DNA from: Thomasclavelia cocleata
GTDB taxonomy: Bacteria; Bacillota_I; Bacilli_A; Erysipelotrichales; Coprobacillaceae
Length of the DNA: 36,979 nt
Assembly: GCF_900102365.1 (NCBI RefSeq)
Contig: NZ_FOIN01000024.1
Location: 1 to 36,979 of the forward strand
Direction: 5' to 3'
This document shows positions 1-7,510 of the stretch, one piece after another. The translations under genes were made by a program, and so were the position numbers. Under the pieces are notes generated by a model. It ran no database searches, was not told the DNA's origin, and saw nothing but the letters and a program-made list of their open reading frames with translations. The stretch's first letter is position 1. The number at the start of each line of letters is the position of its first letter.

Positions 1-270
1 CGTCCTGCCAAACAAATTATTGAACGTTTAAATCGAACATTTCAGTATTCATATGCTGTAAAAAATGGTTTCAACACGCTTGCAGGTGCCAATGACTTCA
101 TGTGTCTGTTTACAACATACTTTAACTTTTTAAGAAACCATACAACTTTAGGATATAAACCGCCTGTACAGCTTGACTGTTTAAAAAAGACACATAATAT
201 GCCAAATAAATGGAATATCCTGCTTGATGAAGCTCTTGATTACTACATAGAATCAACTATGGAATTCTAG
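1..270 (+). CDS. Transposase, DDE integrase-core C-terminal fragment (5' end outside window)
   Basis: The frame is open from base 1 to the TAG at 268-270, giving 89 residues with no start inside the window. It contains the block ERLNRTFQYSYAVKNGFN, followed by YFNFLRNHTTLGYKPPVQ. This is the layout of the end of a DDE (rve-type) transposase, with the last catalytic Glu in a helix like IERLNRT and the typical N-x-x-R-x-H-x-x-LGYKPP ending. Base composition is richer in GC than the neighbours, which fits a mobile element. The exact IS family cannot be fixed from the tail alone. It is cut by the window edge, not visibly degraded. Confidence 0.8.
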   Translation, partial: RPAKQIIERLNRTFQYSYAVKNGFNTLAGANDFMCLFTTYFNFLRNHTTLGYKPPVQLDCLKKTHNMPNKWNILLDEALDYYIESTMEF

Positions 271-299
271 TTATGAAAAAATGAAATTTTTTCATAACT
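269..299. terminator. Perfect hairpin at the transposase stop / IS right end
   Basis: A 13-bp perfect inverted repeat (269-281 with 287-299, 5-nt loop) overlaps the transposase stop codon. The sequence TTATTTGACACTACC follows at about 299-313 and probably marks the terminal inverted repeat of the element; this is inference because the left end is not in the window. The hairpin could terminate transcription in either direction and shield the IS from read-through. Confidence 0.55.
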
Positions 300-340
300 T
301 ATTTGACACTACCATTTCATTAATTCTAACAAAAATAAAT

Positions 341-366
341 GCAATAATCAACTAATTGATTATTGC
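341..366 (-). terminator. Terminator of the hflX operon
   Basis: An 11-bp perfect stem (341-351 with 356-366, loop of 4) is followed on the minus strand by a T-rich run. It overlaps the TAG stop (352-354) of the 61-residue gene. Confidence 0.65.
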
Positions 367-537
367 TGGTTTTTCTTCTTTTTCAAACATTTCACTGATA
401 TTATCTTTAGATTGAATAATTAACTCCCTAACCTGTTTTAATGTTTCATCAGTAATTAAAATATCAAACGCTTCTTTAGCTGTTGTAGCTTCAACCGCAA
501 TTGCCAAATCTAAACGAAATAATTTTTTTTCATCCAT
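352..537 (-). CDS. Hypothetical 61-residue protein downstream of hflX
   Basis: A small gene of 61 codons with a strong ribosome site (AAAGGAGG, 8 nt before the ATG), starting 13 bp after the hflX stop, so almost certainly co-transcribed with it. The product is charged and predicted helical, with an N-terminal MDEKKLFRLDLAIAVEA and no membrane segment or cysteine. I do not recognise a family. The good ribosome site, operon position and terminator overlapping its stop argue that it is a real gene. Confidence 0.65.
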   Translation of the reverse strand: MDEKKLFRLDLAIAVEATTAKEAFDILITDETLKQVRELIIQSKDNISEMFEKEEKPAIIN

Positions 538-550
538 GATAAAACCTCCT

Positions 551-1777
551 TTAATTTTTTAATAAATATTTACTATATTTATTTATTTCTTTTGGATGCA
601 TTTCAACTTTCAAATAGATACTATTTTCTAAATACTGAAATTCTAACACTAAATTATGTTGATGTAAATACTTGAATATTTCTCCATCTTGATAAGGAAT
701 ATTTAGGTGATAAATAGCATAATCTTTAAAAAGGATATCACTGATAGTTTTTTCTAACTGATCTAATCCAATTCGCTCCTTAGCCGAAATAAAAACATAT
801 GGGTCCAAAGGTACAATAAATCCATATTTGTTTAAATCAACTTTATTATATGCATAAATCATCGGTGTATCCTTTACTCCTAATTCTTCTAATACCAGAT
901 TAGTAGTTTTAATATAAGATTCATAATTAGGATTTGAAGCATCCACAACATGAACTAGTAAATCAGCCTCAACAACTTCTTCTAACGTTGAACGAAAAGC
1001 CTGAATCAAATGATGAGGTAAACGTTCAATAAAACCAACTGTATCTGTAAGTAAACAAGAATGATGGTTGATCATTACACTACGTGTTGCTGTTTCCAAT
1101 GTTGCAAATAACATATCTTTTTGTAGTACTTGTTTATCTTTATTTATACAAAAAGCATTCATCAAAGTACTTTTTCCACTATTGGTATAACCAACTAATG
1201 CAATAACTTTCATCTCATTGTTTTTACGTCGTTTGCGTTGATTTTGACGCTGTTTAACTATCTTTGCTAACTGTTTTTTCGCTTGTAAAACCTGATTTGC
1301 AATTAATCGACGATCTAATTCTATTTGCTTTTCTCCACTACCTCGAAAACCCGAACCACCTTGCTGACTATATAAGTGTTCTTTCATTCCAGCTAAACGT
1401 GGTAATAAATATTGTCCCTTAGCTATTTCAACTTGTAATTTAGCCTCTTTACTTTGAGCTCTAACTTCAAAAATACGCAGGATCAAATCTGTTCGATCGG
1501 TTATTTCAATATCTAAACTATCAGTTAGATTTTTTACTTGTAATGGAGTTAACTCTTCATCAAAAATCACTATATCTATATCATTTAGCATAGCTTTAAT
1601 CTCTTGAACTTTACCAGTTCCAATATATAGCGAAGGATTGATCTTATCTAAGCTTTGAATACATTTTTTTGTTACTTCAATATTACATGCTTTACATAAT
1701 TGTTCTAATTCTATTAATGAATTATCTAAATCATAATTCATATCTTGATATCTTACTCCTACAATTAAAGCATTCAT
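551..1777 (-). CDS. hflX: Ribosome-associated GTPase HflX
   Basis: The 408-residue product has the HflX arrangement. An N-terminal nucleotide-binding-like domain (about 1-110) is followed by the family signature around 139-157 (GGSGFRGSGEKQIELDRR) and a basic coiled linker. The GTPase domain has G1 GYTNSGKST (196-204), G3 DTVGF (245-249), G4 NKVD (311-314) and G5 ISAKE near 330. HflX binds the 50S subunit and splits stalled or stress-damaged 70S ribosomes; some relatives give macrolide-lincosamide tolerance. Length is normal. The start is supported by GAGGTGA before the ATG. It is divergent from the ylbJ-like gene and followed by a small co-transcribed gene. Confidence 0.95.
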   Translation of the reverse strand: MNALIVGVRYQDMNYDLDNSLIELEQLCKACNIEVTKKCIQSLDKINPSLYIGTGKVQEIKAMLNDIDIVIFDEELTPLQVKNLTDSLDIEITDRTDLILRIFEVRAQSKEAKLQVEIAKGQYLLPRLAGMKEHLYSQQGGSGFRGSGEKQIELDRRLIANQVLQAKKQLAKIVKQRQNQRKRRKNNEMKVIALVGYTNSGKSTLMNAFCINKDKQVLQKDMLFATLETATRSVMINHHSCLLTDTVGFIERLPHHLIQAFRSTLEEVVEADLLVHVVDASNPNYESYIKTTNLVLEELGVKDTPMIYAYNKVDLNKYGFIVPLDPYVFISAKERIGLDQLEKTISDILFKDYAIYHLNIPYQDGEIFKYLHQHNLVLEFQYLENSIYLKVEMHPKEINKYSKYLLKN

Positions 1778-1834
1778 TTTTTCACCTCATCTAATTTTAC
1801 CCTATCTCATTAAATATTACTAGAAGGAAAACAT

Positions 1835-2749
1835 ATGAAAAAATTAAATTATTACTTTACTTTATTATTAGTTGCATTTATAACATTATTTTCATTCTTT
1901 AATATGTTTCAAATTGTTTCACTATCTAACAATGTAATTAAAATTGTTATTAATAATCTTTTACCATCTCTTTTACCTTTTATGATTTTAATTTCTTTAT
2001 GCTTATCATTAGGTTTATTAAATCTTTTTAGTTATTTAATTCAATGGTTCTTTAAACCATTATTTAAATTATCACCAATCATGTCATCTATATACTTTAT
2101 CTCTTTTTTTTGTGGTTATCCAACAAATGTTAAAATGATTAAAGAAGCTTATGAATTAAAATACATTAATCAAGATGAATTACAACATCTATTATCAATC
2201 GCTTCATTTGCATCTATTTCTTTTATCTTTGTATCTTTAAACTTAGAAAATCCAGCAATCATATATTTATGCCATTTAATTCCTAGTCTTATTAAAGCAT
2301 TATTCTATCATAAACACTATTCATTTCAAACTCTTCAAGAATCACTCATTAAATTAAAACAACCTCATCTAAATTTTGTTGAAGCATTAAAACAAAGTAT
2401 TTTAAGTTCTTGTTATGCCTTTATCTTTATTTTAGGATATATGCTTGTTTTCCAATTTATTGGTTATGCCTTATCTCATATTATCAACAATAGTTTTTTT
2501 TATGCTATTGTTCAAGGAATTCTTGAGTTTAGTTCAGGGAGTTTACAATTATTACAATTTGAACATACACCTTTGGTTTATAGTTTAATTTGTTTTAACC
2601 TATCTTTTAGTGGTCTTAGTGTTATGATGCAAACTGATAATTTATTATACGGAATCGACTATAGTTTTAAAGATTATTTTATGGCACGTTTATATCATGG
2701 TATCTTTTCTTTCACGATTTGTTTAGTTATTTATACTTATATTTTATAA
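1835..2749 (+). CDS. ylbJ: YlbJ-like sporulation/nucleoside-gate membrane protein
   Basis: A 304-residue polytopic membrane protein with about eight hydrophobic segments. It matches the YlbJ layout: an N-terminal helix, NLLPSLLPFMILI, a half-repeat with FKPLFKLSP, the conserved FCGYPTNVKMIKEAYE, and a second Gate-type half. YlbJ is a sporulation-specific inner membrane protein of the nucleoside-recognition (Gate) superfamily; its substrate is unknown. The ribosome site AGAAGG lies 8 nt before the ATG. It is divergent from hflX with only 57 bp between starts. A general Gate-domain transporter is the alternative. Confidence 0.8.
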   Translation: MKKLNYYFTLLLVAFITLFSFFNMFQIVSLSNNVIKIVINNLLPSLLPFMILISLCLSLGLLNLFSYLIQWFFKPLFKLSPIMSSIYFISFFCGYPTNVKMIKEAYELKYINQDELQHLLSIASFASISFIFVSLNLENPAIIYLCHLIPSLIKALFYHKHYSFQTLQESLIKLKQPHLNFVEALKQSILSSCYAFIFILGYMLVFQFIGYALSHIINNSFFYAIVQGILEFSSGSLQLLQFEHTPLVYSLICFNLSFSGLSVMMQTDNLLYGIDYSFKDYFMARLYHGIFSFTICLVIYTYIL

Positions 2750-2782
2750 TAATTAATATTTTTACTTTTTCACTAATATAAA

Positions 2783-2797
2783 TGATAATTATTATCA
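2783..2797. promoter_or_regulatory. Fur/PerR-type operator box
   Basis: TGATAATTATTATCA is a perfect 7-1-7 inverted repeat identical to the Fur-family consensus. It sits just upstream of the -35 element of the perR-rbr promoter, a position suited to autoregulation. Confidence 0.85.
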
Positions 2798-2804
2798 TTA
2801 AGTA

Positions 2805-2833
2805 TTGACTATTTATAGTAAATACTATAGTAT
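2805..2833 (+). promoter_or_regulatory. Promoter of perR-rbr with overlapping palindromes
   Basis: TTGACT (2805-2810) and TAGTAT (2828-2833) are 17 bp apart. The spacer carries a second perfect palindrome, TATAGTA-AA-TACTATA (2814-2829), and a 10-bp inverted repeat (2808-2817 with 2831-2840) that encloses the promoter. These are candidate binding sites for PerR or another regulator. Confidence 0.65.
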
Positions 2834-2872
2834 AAATAGTAACCATTACTATTATATAGAGAGGAGATAGTT

Positions 2873-3256
2873 ATGACAAAGACCAGATACTCAAAACAAC
2901 GAGAACTCATTTATGAAAATTTAAAAGCTAGATGTGATCATCCAACTGCAGAAATAATTTATACAGAATTAAAAAAAGATAATCCTAGTTTAAGTTTAGG
3001 AACAGTGTATCGAAATCTGAATTTTTTAGCTGATGCTAAAATGATCAGAAAACTAGATGTGGGTCAAACAATTGTACACTTTGATGCTGATCTTTCAGCT
3101 CATCACCATTTTATCTGCAATGAATGCCAACAGGTATATGACATTTTCTACAATGATGAAATTATTAGTAATGATGCGCAAAGACAAACTGATCATAGAA
3201 TTGAAAAAACCGATCTTGTTTTCAGTGGAACTTGCAAAAATTGTTTAAAAAATTAA
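2873..3256 (+). CDS. perR: Peroxide-sensing Fur-family repressor PerR
   Basis: The 127-residue protein has a winged-helix DNA-binding half (recognition helix region LGTVYRNL, 42-49) and a dimer half with two structural-zinc CxxC pairs (C82/C85, C121/C124). With an offset of 14, all five B. subtilis PerR metal ligands are present: H23, D71, H77, H79 and D90. D90 is the Asp that sets PerR apart from Fur, which has Glu there. PerR senses H2O2 by iron-catalysed oxidation of its His ligands and derepresses oxidative-stress genes. Here it leads an operon with rubrerythrin 24 bp downstream, under a Fur-type operator. The ribosome site is GAGGAG. Confidence 0.92.
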   Translation: MTKTRYSKQRELIYENLKARCDHPTAEIIYTELKKDNPSLSLGTVYRNLNFLADAKMIRKLDVGQTIVHFDADLSAHHHFICNECQQVYDIFYNDEIISNDAQRQTDHRIEKTDLVFSGTCKNCLKN

Positions 3257-3280
3257 AAAGAGAAATGGAGGAAACTAACT

Positions 3281-3865
3281 ATGACACTTAAAGGAACAAA
3301 AACAGCAAATAATTTAATGCATGCTTTCGCAGGAGAAAGCCAAGCACGTAATCGTTATACTTATTATGCATCAATAGCTAAAAAAGAAGGTTTTGTACAA
3401 ATTCAAAATATTTTTTTGGAAACTGCAAATCAAGAAAAAGAACATGCTAAAAGATTAATGAAACTAATGAATAAAGATTTAGCTGGAGAAACTTTATATA
3501 CTGAAGGAAATTTTCCTGTATTATTAGGAACTACAGCCGAAAACCTAAAAGCTGCTGCAGCTGGTGAAAACGAAGAATATACAGATATGTATCCAAGTTT
3601 TGCTAAAACAGCACGTGAAGAAGGATTTGAAGATATTGCAATGATATTAGATAGTATTGCAATTGCTGAAAAACATCACGAAGAAAGATATCTAAAATTA
3701 TTAGCTGCTTTAGAAGCTGGTAATACATTTAAAAGAAAAACCCCTGTAATTTGGAAATGTAATAACTGTGGATTTGTATATGAAGGTCTAGAAGCACCTG
3801 AAAAATGTCCTGCTTGTGACCATCCTCAAGCTCATTTTGAAGTGAATACATTTTTTTTAGGATAA
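3281..3865 (+). CDS. rbr: Rubrerythrin (NADH peroxidase component)
   Basis: The 194-residue protein has a ferritin-like diiron domain with ligands E19, E52/H55, a Glu at 97 or 99 and E130/H133, followed by a C-terminal rubredoxin domain with C160, C163, C176 and C179. Rubrerythrins reduce hydrogen peroxide to water in anaerobes using electrons from NADH via rubredoxin-type partners. Co-transcription with perR fits peroxide-induced expression. It has a strong ribosome site (TGGAGG), is full length, and is followed at once by a strong terminator. Confidence 0.96.
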   Translation: MTLKGTKTANNLMHAFAGESQARNRYTYYASIAKKEGFVQIQNIFLETANQEKEHAKRLMKLMNKDLAGETLYTEGNFPVLLGTTAENLKAAAAGENEEYTDMYPSFAKTAREEGFEDIAMILDSIAIAEKHHEERYLKLLAALEAGNTFKRKTPVIWKCNNCGFVYEGLEAPEKCPACDHPQAHFEVNTFFLG

Positions 3866-3871
3866 TTAAAC

Positions 3872-3894
3872 AGCCCCTATTAAGGGGCTTTTTA
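3872..3894 (+). terminator. Terminator of perR-rbr
   Basis: A 7-bp GC-rich stem AGCCCCT/AGGGGCT with a 4-nt loop is followed by a T run, 6 bp after the rbr stop. It may also weakly stop minus-strand transcription of the short ORF at 3903-3965. Confidence 0.9.
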
Positions 3895-3902
3895 TATGAA
3901 AT

Positions 3903-3965
3903 TCAATTAAAATATAAGTGATAACTAAATTTGATGATAGCAATTAATTCTTTAATATTCTTCAT
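3903..3965 (-). CDS. Possible 20-residue amphipathic peptide
   Basis: A 20-codon frame beginning MKNIKELIAIIKFSYH has an unusually strong ribosome site (AGGAGGTGG, 4-5 nt before the ATG) for such a short frame. The peptide would be a basic amphipathic helix. It could be a real micropeptide, a leader peptide or a toxin-like peptide. No downstream minus-strand gene follows before the rbr terminator. Confidence 0.4.
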   Translation of the reverse strand: MKNIKELIAIIKFSYHLYFN

Positions 3966-4043
3966 TTTTGCCACCTCCTATGTATATATAATAACTTAAC
4001 TATTATCCAACATCCATCGAATTTCATTACAATATTCTTACAA

Positions 4044-4072
4044 TTTTGTAATATTTAAATTTATGTTATAAT
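4044..4072 (+). promoter_or_regulatory. Promoter of the Mrr-like gene
   Basis: A perfect -10 TATAAT with TG extension (4067-4072) lies 17 bp after a weak TTTTGT -35 (4044-4049). An inverted repeat TTACAA-TT-TTGTAA overlaps the -35 and might be an operator. The transcription start would be only about 12 nt before the ATG. Confidence 0.5.
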
Positions 4073-4090
4073 AGGCCATGAGGTGCAATA

Positions 4091-4798
4091 ATGAAATTAA
4101 TTATTTTATGGTTAATTAATACAGTAATTGTTTTCCCATTAAAAACAATTACTTATATTTTAAAATTAATATTTAAATTTATTAATAATATATACTTTTA
4201 TAACTTAGATTGGGAATATATTAATACTATGAAAGGTCATGAATTTGAATATTTTACTAAAATACTTTTAGAAAAAAATGGTTTTAAACAAGTTACTGTA
4301 AGCCAAAGTAGTAATGATTATGGAATTGATGTTTTAGCTACTAAAAATAAATATAGATATGCAATTCAATGTAAACGATATAATCAAAAAGTTGGAATTA
4401 AAGCTGTACAAGAGGCTAAAAGTGGTTGTGACTATTACCAATGTGATATTCCTGTAGTTTTTACCAATAATACCTTTAGCCCTGCTGCTATTAAACTTGC
4501 TAAAAATATAAATGTAGAATTATGGGACAAAGATACTCTTCATCATTATTTAAAAAAATCTAAACTGCTCACTAAATCATTACCTTTTTATTATCCATTA
4601 ATTTCTTTTCTAATAATAATACTATCTGGCTATTATTATTATTTATTGAGACAAAATTATTTATTAATTATTTTATTAGTTTGTATATCTTTATTCTTTA
4701 GTACTATTTTTAAAATATTTAAAGATAAAAGAAAATCTCCATTAAAAATAACAGAGACTACATACCTGATTCATGATTATCACGATACTATTCAATAG
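4091..4798 (+). CDS. Membrane-anchored Mrr-like restriction-endonuclease-fold protein
   Basis: The 235-residue protein has one or two N-terminal hydrophobic helices (1-38), a PD-(D/E)xK nuclease-fold domain (about 45-155) and two C-terminal membrane helices (about 165-210). The nuclease core shows GHEFEYFTKILL, YGID with D80, and QCK with Q93/K95, the metal-binding pattern of the Mrr_cat/RecB-like family. Mrr-type enzymes cut modified DNA; membrane-tethered versions are common in Firmicutes and their role is not established. No methyltransferase or other defence gene sits beside it. It ends inside a palindrome shared with the convergent gene. Confidence 0.75.
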   Translation: MKLIILWLINTVIVFPLKTITYILKLIFKFINNIYFYNLDWEYINTMKGHEFEYFTKILLEKNGFKQVTVSQSSNDYGIDVLATKNKYRYAIQCKRYNQKVGIKAVQEAKSGCDYYQCDIPVVFTNNTFSPAAIKLAKNINVELWDKDTLHHYLKKSKLLTKSLPFYYPLISFLIIILSGYYYYLLRQNYLLIILLVCISLFFSTIFKIFKDKRKSPLKITETTYLIHDYHDTIQ

Positions 4799-4804
4799 TA
4801 TCGT
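4782..4804. terminator. Bidirectional terminator shared by two convergent stop codons
   Basis: An 11-bp perfect stem with a 1-nt centre (ACGATACTATT-C-AATAGTATCGT) contains both stop codons, with T or A runs on each side. As the palindrome reads alike on both strands, the two proteins end in nearly identical residues, DTIQ and DTIE. Confidence 0.75.
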
Positions 4805-5438
4805 TTATTATTTGCTTTTGTTTATAATTATAAAATACTAAACATAGACTTGCTAAAATAATTACAATTAAAACAATTAAGATAAAACAATGCATAAAAA
4901 ATGTTTCTGGCAAAATCCGAATTATAGGATCACTACGATAATCAAAAATCCAAAAATCATTTCTAAAAACTATTTTATGAAATATTATAAAAGCATTACT
5001 AAAATCTAATGCTGCAATAAACCCCAACATTGAAGGCACAACAATCGTTAGCATTCCAGCTAATTTAAAAAAGCGATACTCTTTTTCCCTTAAACGTTTT
5101 AAAGTCATAATAAAAGAAACTACTCCACTACTAATCATTAATACTTGTATTACTTCAAAAATAGTTTTAACTTCTTGAAAATGTATCCGCCCATTAGTTG
5201 ACATAACAAAATCAGGTAAATTTAAACTTCCCTGATAAAAAATTGATTGATAATTAATTAAAATATCATAGTTTTCTTTTATTATTTTAGCAGGTATCCC
5301 ACTAATAATATCTATATTTAAATAATCTATATCAAAATAATATAACTGTTTAAAAAAAACAGTAAATACGATTGCAAATGAAATAAAAAAGATCATTAAC
5401 ATAATTGATAAAAAAATGTCTTTTTTATTATAGCTCAT
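4788..5438 (-). CDS. DUF1461 (TIGR01906-type) integral membrane protein
   Basis: A 216-residue membrane protein with about five hydrophobic segments (10-30, 95-112, 125-145, and two near the C terminus). The block FHKIVFRNDFWIFD, followed by DPIIRILPETFFMHC, is typical of the TIGR01906/DUF1461 family, whose function is unknown. It is the last gene of the aroE-rdgB-trmL operon. Its ATG overlaps the end of trmL by 11 bp, with no strong ribosome site, suggesting translational coupling. The 3' end overlaps the convergent Mrr-like gene by 11 bp. Confidence 0.8.
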   Translation of the reverse strand: MSYNKKDIFLSIMLMIFFISFAIVFTVFFKQLYYFDIDYLNIDIISGIPAKIIKENYDILINYQSIFYQGSLNLPDFVMSTNGRIHFQEVKTIFEVIQVLMISSGVVSFIMTLKRLREKEYRFFKLAGMLTIVVPSMLGFIAALDFSNAFIIFHKIVFRNDFWIFDYRSDPIIRILPETFFMHCFILIVLIVIILASLCLVFYNYKQKQIINDTIE

Positions 5439-5937
5439 ATAAGAAATCTTCCCCTTTTTGAACTTCCACTTTAGATAGATTAGGATAATTTTGTTGTCTT
5501 AAAACTTCATATATACAAATCGCTGCACAATTCGATAAGTTAAGACTTCTAACTTTATCACTCATTGGAATTCTTAAACAACTCTCTAAATGTTTAGTTA
5601 AAATTTCTTTAGGAATCCCATCATGTTCATGACCAAAAAATAAATAATGTTCCTTAGCACTATCACTAAAGTCCTGATCAGTGTAACAAAGATGAGAATA
5701 GCGTGTAAAAAAATGATATTCACCAGGATTTTTTTGTTCAAACTCCTCAAAACTCTCATACACACTTAAATTTAAATCTTTAACATAATCTAATCCAGCA
5801 CGTTTCATTTTCTTATCATCTAAATCAAAACTCATTGGTTTAATAATATGTAAACATGTATTAGTAGCTACACAAGTTCTCATTATATTCCCTGTATTTT
5901 GAGGAATTGCTGGATGTACTAAAACAATATGATTCAT
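5428..5937 (-). CDS. trmL: tRNA (cytidine(34)-2'-O)-methyltransferase TrmL
   Basis: A 169-residue single-domain SPOUT methyltransferase. It starts with IVLVHPAIPQNTGNIMRTC and carries the AdoMet-knot motifs FFGHEHDGIP and RIPMSDKVRSLNLSNCAAI. TrmL methylates the ribose at wobble position 34 of certain tRNALeu species. Length matches the family. The ATG shares one base with the rdgB stop (TAATG), with GGAGG before it, indicating coupled translation. Confidence 0.93.
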   Translation of the reverse strand: MNHIVLVHPAIPQNTGNIMRTCVATNTCLHIIKPMSFDLDDKKMKRAGLDYVKDLNLSVYESFEEFEQKNPGEYHFFTRYSHLCYTDQDFSDSAKEHYLFFGHEHDGIPKEILTKHLESCLRIPMSDKVRSLNLSNCAAICIYEVLRQQNYPNLSKVEVQKGEDFLYEL

Positions 5938-6524
5938 TATATAACCTCCTTTAAAATAGCATATAATCGTTTTAAAGCCTTAGCACGATGAGAATGCTGG
6001 TTCTTTTCTTCCATTGACATCATTGCAGAAGTCATCTTACAAGGTGGAAAATAGAAAATCGGATCATAACCAAAACCATTTTCACCCTCAATTTTATCAT
6101 TAATCAATCCTTCCATCGTTTCTTCAATTAAGATTGGTTCATGATTTGGAATAACTAACGCCATTGCACAAACAAAGCGAGCACTTTTATCTTTATCTTT
6201 AACTGCATCAATTATATACTGGTTCTTTATCTCATAACTCGTATCATGACCTAAAAAACGGGCTGAATAAATACCTGGCTGTTTATTTAAAGCATCTACT
6301 TCTAATCCACTGTCATCAGCTAAAACTGGCTTATTAATAATATCTGCAATAGTTTTTGCTTTAATCAAAGCATTTTCTTTGAATGTTTTTCCATTTTCTT
6401 CAATATCTATTTCTTGATCTAATACCTCATTCATTGCTAATACTTCAATATTAATATCTTTTAATATCGCTTTTATTTCTTTTATTTTTCCCTTATTAGT
6501 TGAAGCTACAATCAATTGTTTCAT
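5937..6524 (-). CDS. rdgB: XTP/dITP pyrophosphatase (RdgB/HAM1)
   Basis: The 195-residue protein opens with IVASTNKGKIKEI, the substrate-binding start of the HAM1 family. It continues with VLADDSGLEVDAL, PGIYSARF, and FGYDPIFYFP near the C terminus. It removes non-canonical purine triphosphates (ITP, XTP, dITP) and so protects DNA and RNA. Start is directly next to the aroE stop (TGAATG), with GAGGT as ribosome site. Middle gene of a tightly packed operon. Confidence 0.95.
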   Translation of the reverse strand: MKQLIVASTNKGKIKEIKAILKDINIEVLAMNEVLDQEIDIEENGKTFKENALIKAKTIADIINKPVLADDSGLEVDALNKQPGIYSARFLGHDTSYEIKNQYIIDAVKDKDKSARFVCAMALVIPNHEPILIEETMEGLINDKIEGENGFGYDPIFYFPPCKMTSAMMSMEEKNQHSHRAKALKRLYAILKEVI

Positions 6525-7394
6525 TCACTTTACCTCTATTCCTAAAACTTTTTTAACTTTATTAATTGGCATTTCTAAATCCGTCCAAATTTTAAATGAC
6601 TCTGCTCCTTGATATAACAACATTAATTCACCATTCATAATCTCACATCCTGCATCAAGAGCCATCTGTAACATTTTAGTAACTGCTGGCTGATATATAA
6701 TATCTGCCACTTTTAAATCAGGATGAAAATAGGAACTATCTGGTACAACTGATTGATTTAACATCGGTTCCATTCCCACTCCAGTTGTATTTATAAATAA
6801 ATAACTATCTTGCATATCTTGTCTTAAACTAGATGTATCACTTAACGGTTTTAAAGTAATTAAACATCCTGTTTCCTTACTTGTATTATTAATAATTTCA
6901 ATAAATTCTTCACGGATTGTTCGGTTATAAACAACTATTTCTTTAGCACCATCAAGAGCCATCTGCACCATGATCGCAGTTGAAGCTCCTCCAGCACCAA
7001 CCATAGTTATTTTATTAGAATTAATAGACCAGTTTTTTTCTTCAAGACTTTTAATAAAACCTATTCCATCAGTAATTGTACCATAATATTTATTATCTTT
7101 TAAAATAATTGTATTTACAGCATTACATAATCTTGAAGCTGTTGAAATTTGGTCAAGATATGGAATGATATTTTGTTTGTGGGGCATTGAGATATTTGCT
7201 CCTTTTACCCCCATTGCTTTAAATCCCTTTATTGTATCTTTTAATTTATCACTCTCTATATCAAAAGCTAAATAAACGCTATTCACACCTAATTCCTTAA
7301 AAGCGCAATTATGCATTAGAGGTGATTTTGAATGATGAGCTGGACTAGCTATAAACGCATATAAACTAGTCATTGCACTAATCCTTGATTCCAT
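6525..7394 (-). CDS. aroE: Shikimate dehydrogenase, AroE/YdiB type
   Basis: The ATG at 7394 is chosen over a longer frame because GGAGG lies 6-7 nt upstream; the product is 289 residues. Substrate-site residues are visible: SKS (22-24), K73 in NISMPHK and D109 in TDG. The nucleotide-binding GAGGAS is at 133-138. The SMPHKQ variant, VGMEPM and the ending LLYQGAESFKIWTD resemble E. coli YdiB more than classical AroE, so quinate or either cofactor (NAD or NADP) is possible. It normally reduces 3-dehydroshikimate in chorismate synthesis. No other shikimate gene is in the window; it leads the rdgB-trmL operon. Confidence 0.88.
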   Translation of the reverse strand: MESRISAMTSLYAFIASPAHHSKSPLMHNCAFKELGVNSVYLAFDIESDKLKDTIKGFKAMGVKGANISMPHKQNIIPYLDQISTASRLCNAVNTIILKDNKYYGTITDGIGFIKSLEEKNWSINSNKITMVGAGGASTAIMVQMALDGAKEIVVYNRTIREEFIEIINNTSKETGCLITLKPLSDTSSLRQDMQDSYLFINTTGVGMEPMLNQSVVPDSSYFHPDLKVADIIYQPAVTKMLQMALDAGCEIMNGELMLLYQGAESFKIWTDLEMPINKVKKVLGIEVK

Positions 7395-7418
7395 GACATT
7401 CCTCCATATTTTGTGGTT

Positions 7419-7447
7419 ATTATAACATAGATATAAACAAGTTTGCA
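7419..7447 (-). promoter_or_regulatory. Probable aroE operon promoter
   Basis: Reading the minus strand, a TG-extended TATAAT (7419-7424) lies 17 bp from a poor -35 TGCAAA (7442-7447). The start site would be about 20 nt before the aroE ATG. Confidence 0.5.
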
Positions 7448-7510
7448 GTTTTACCAAAAAATATATTTATAATTTTTATATACTATATAATATATACATA
7501 AGAATAATTA

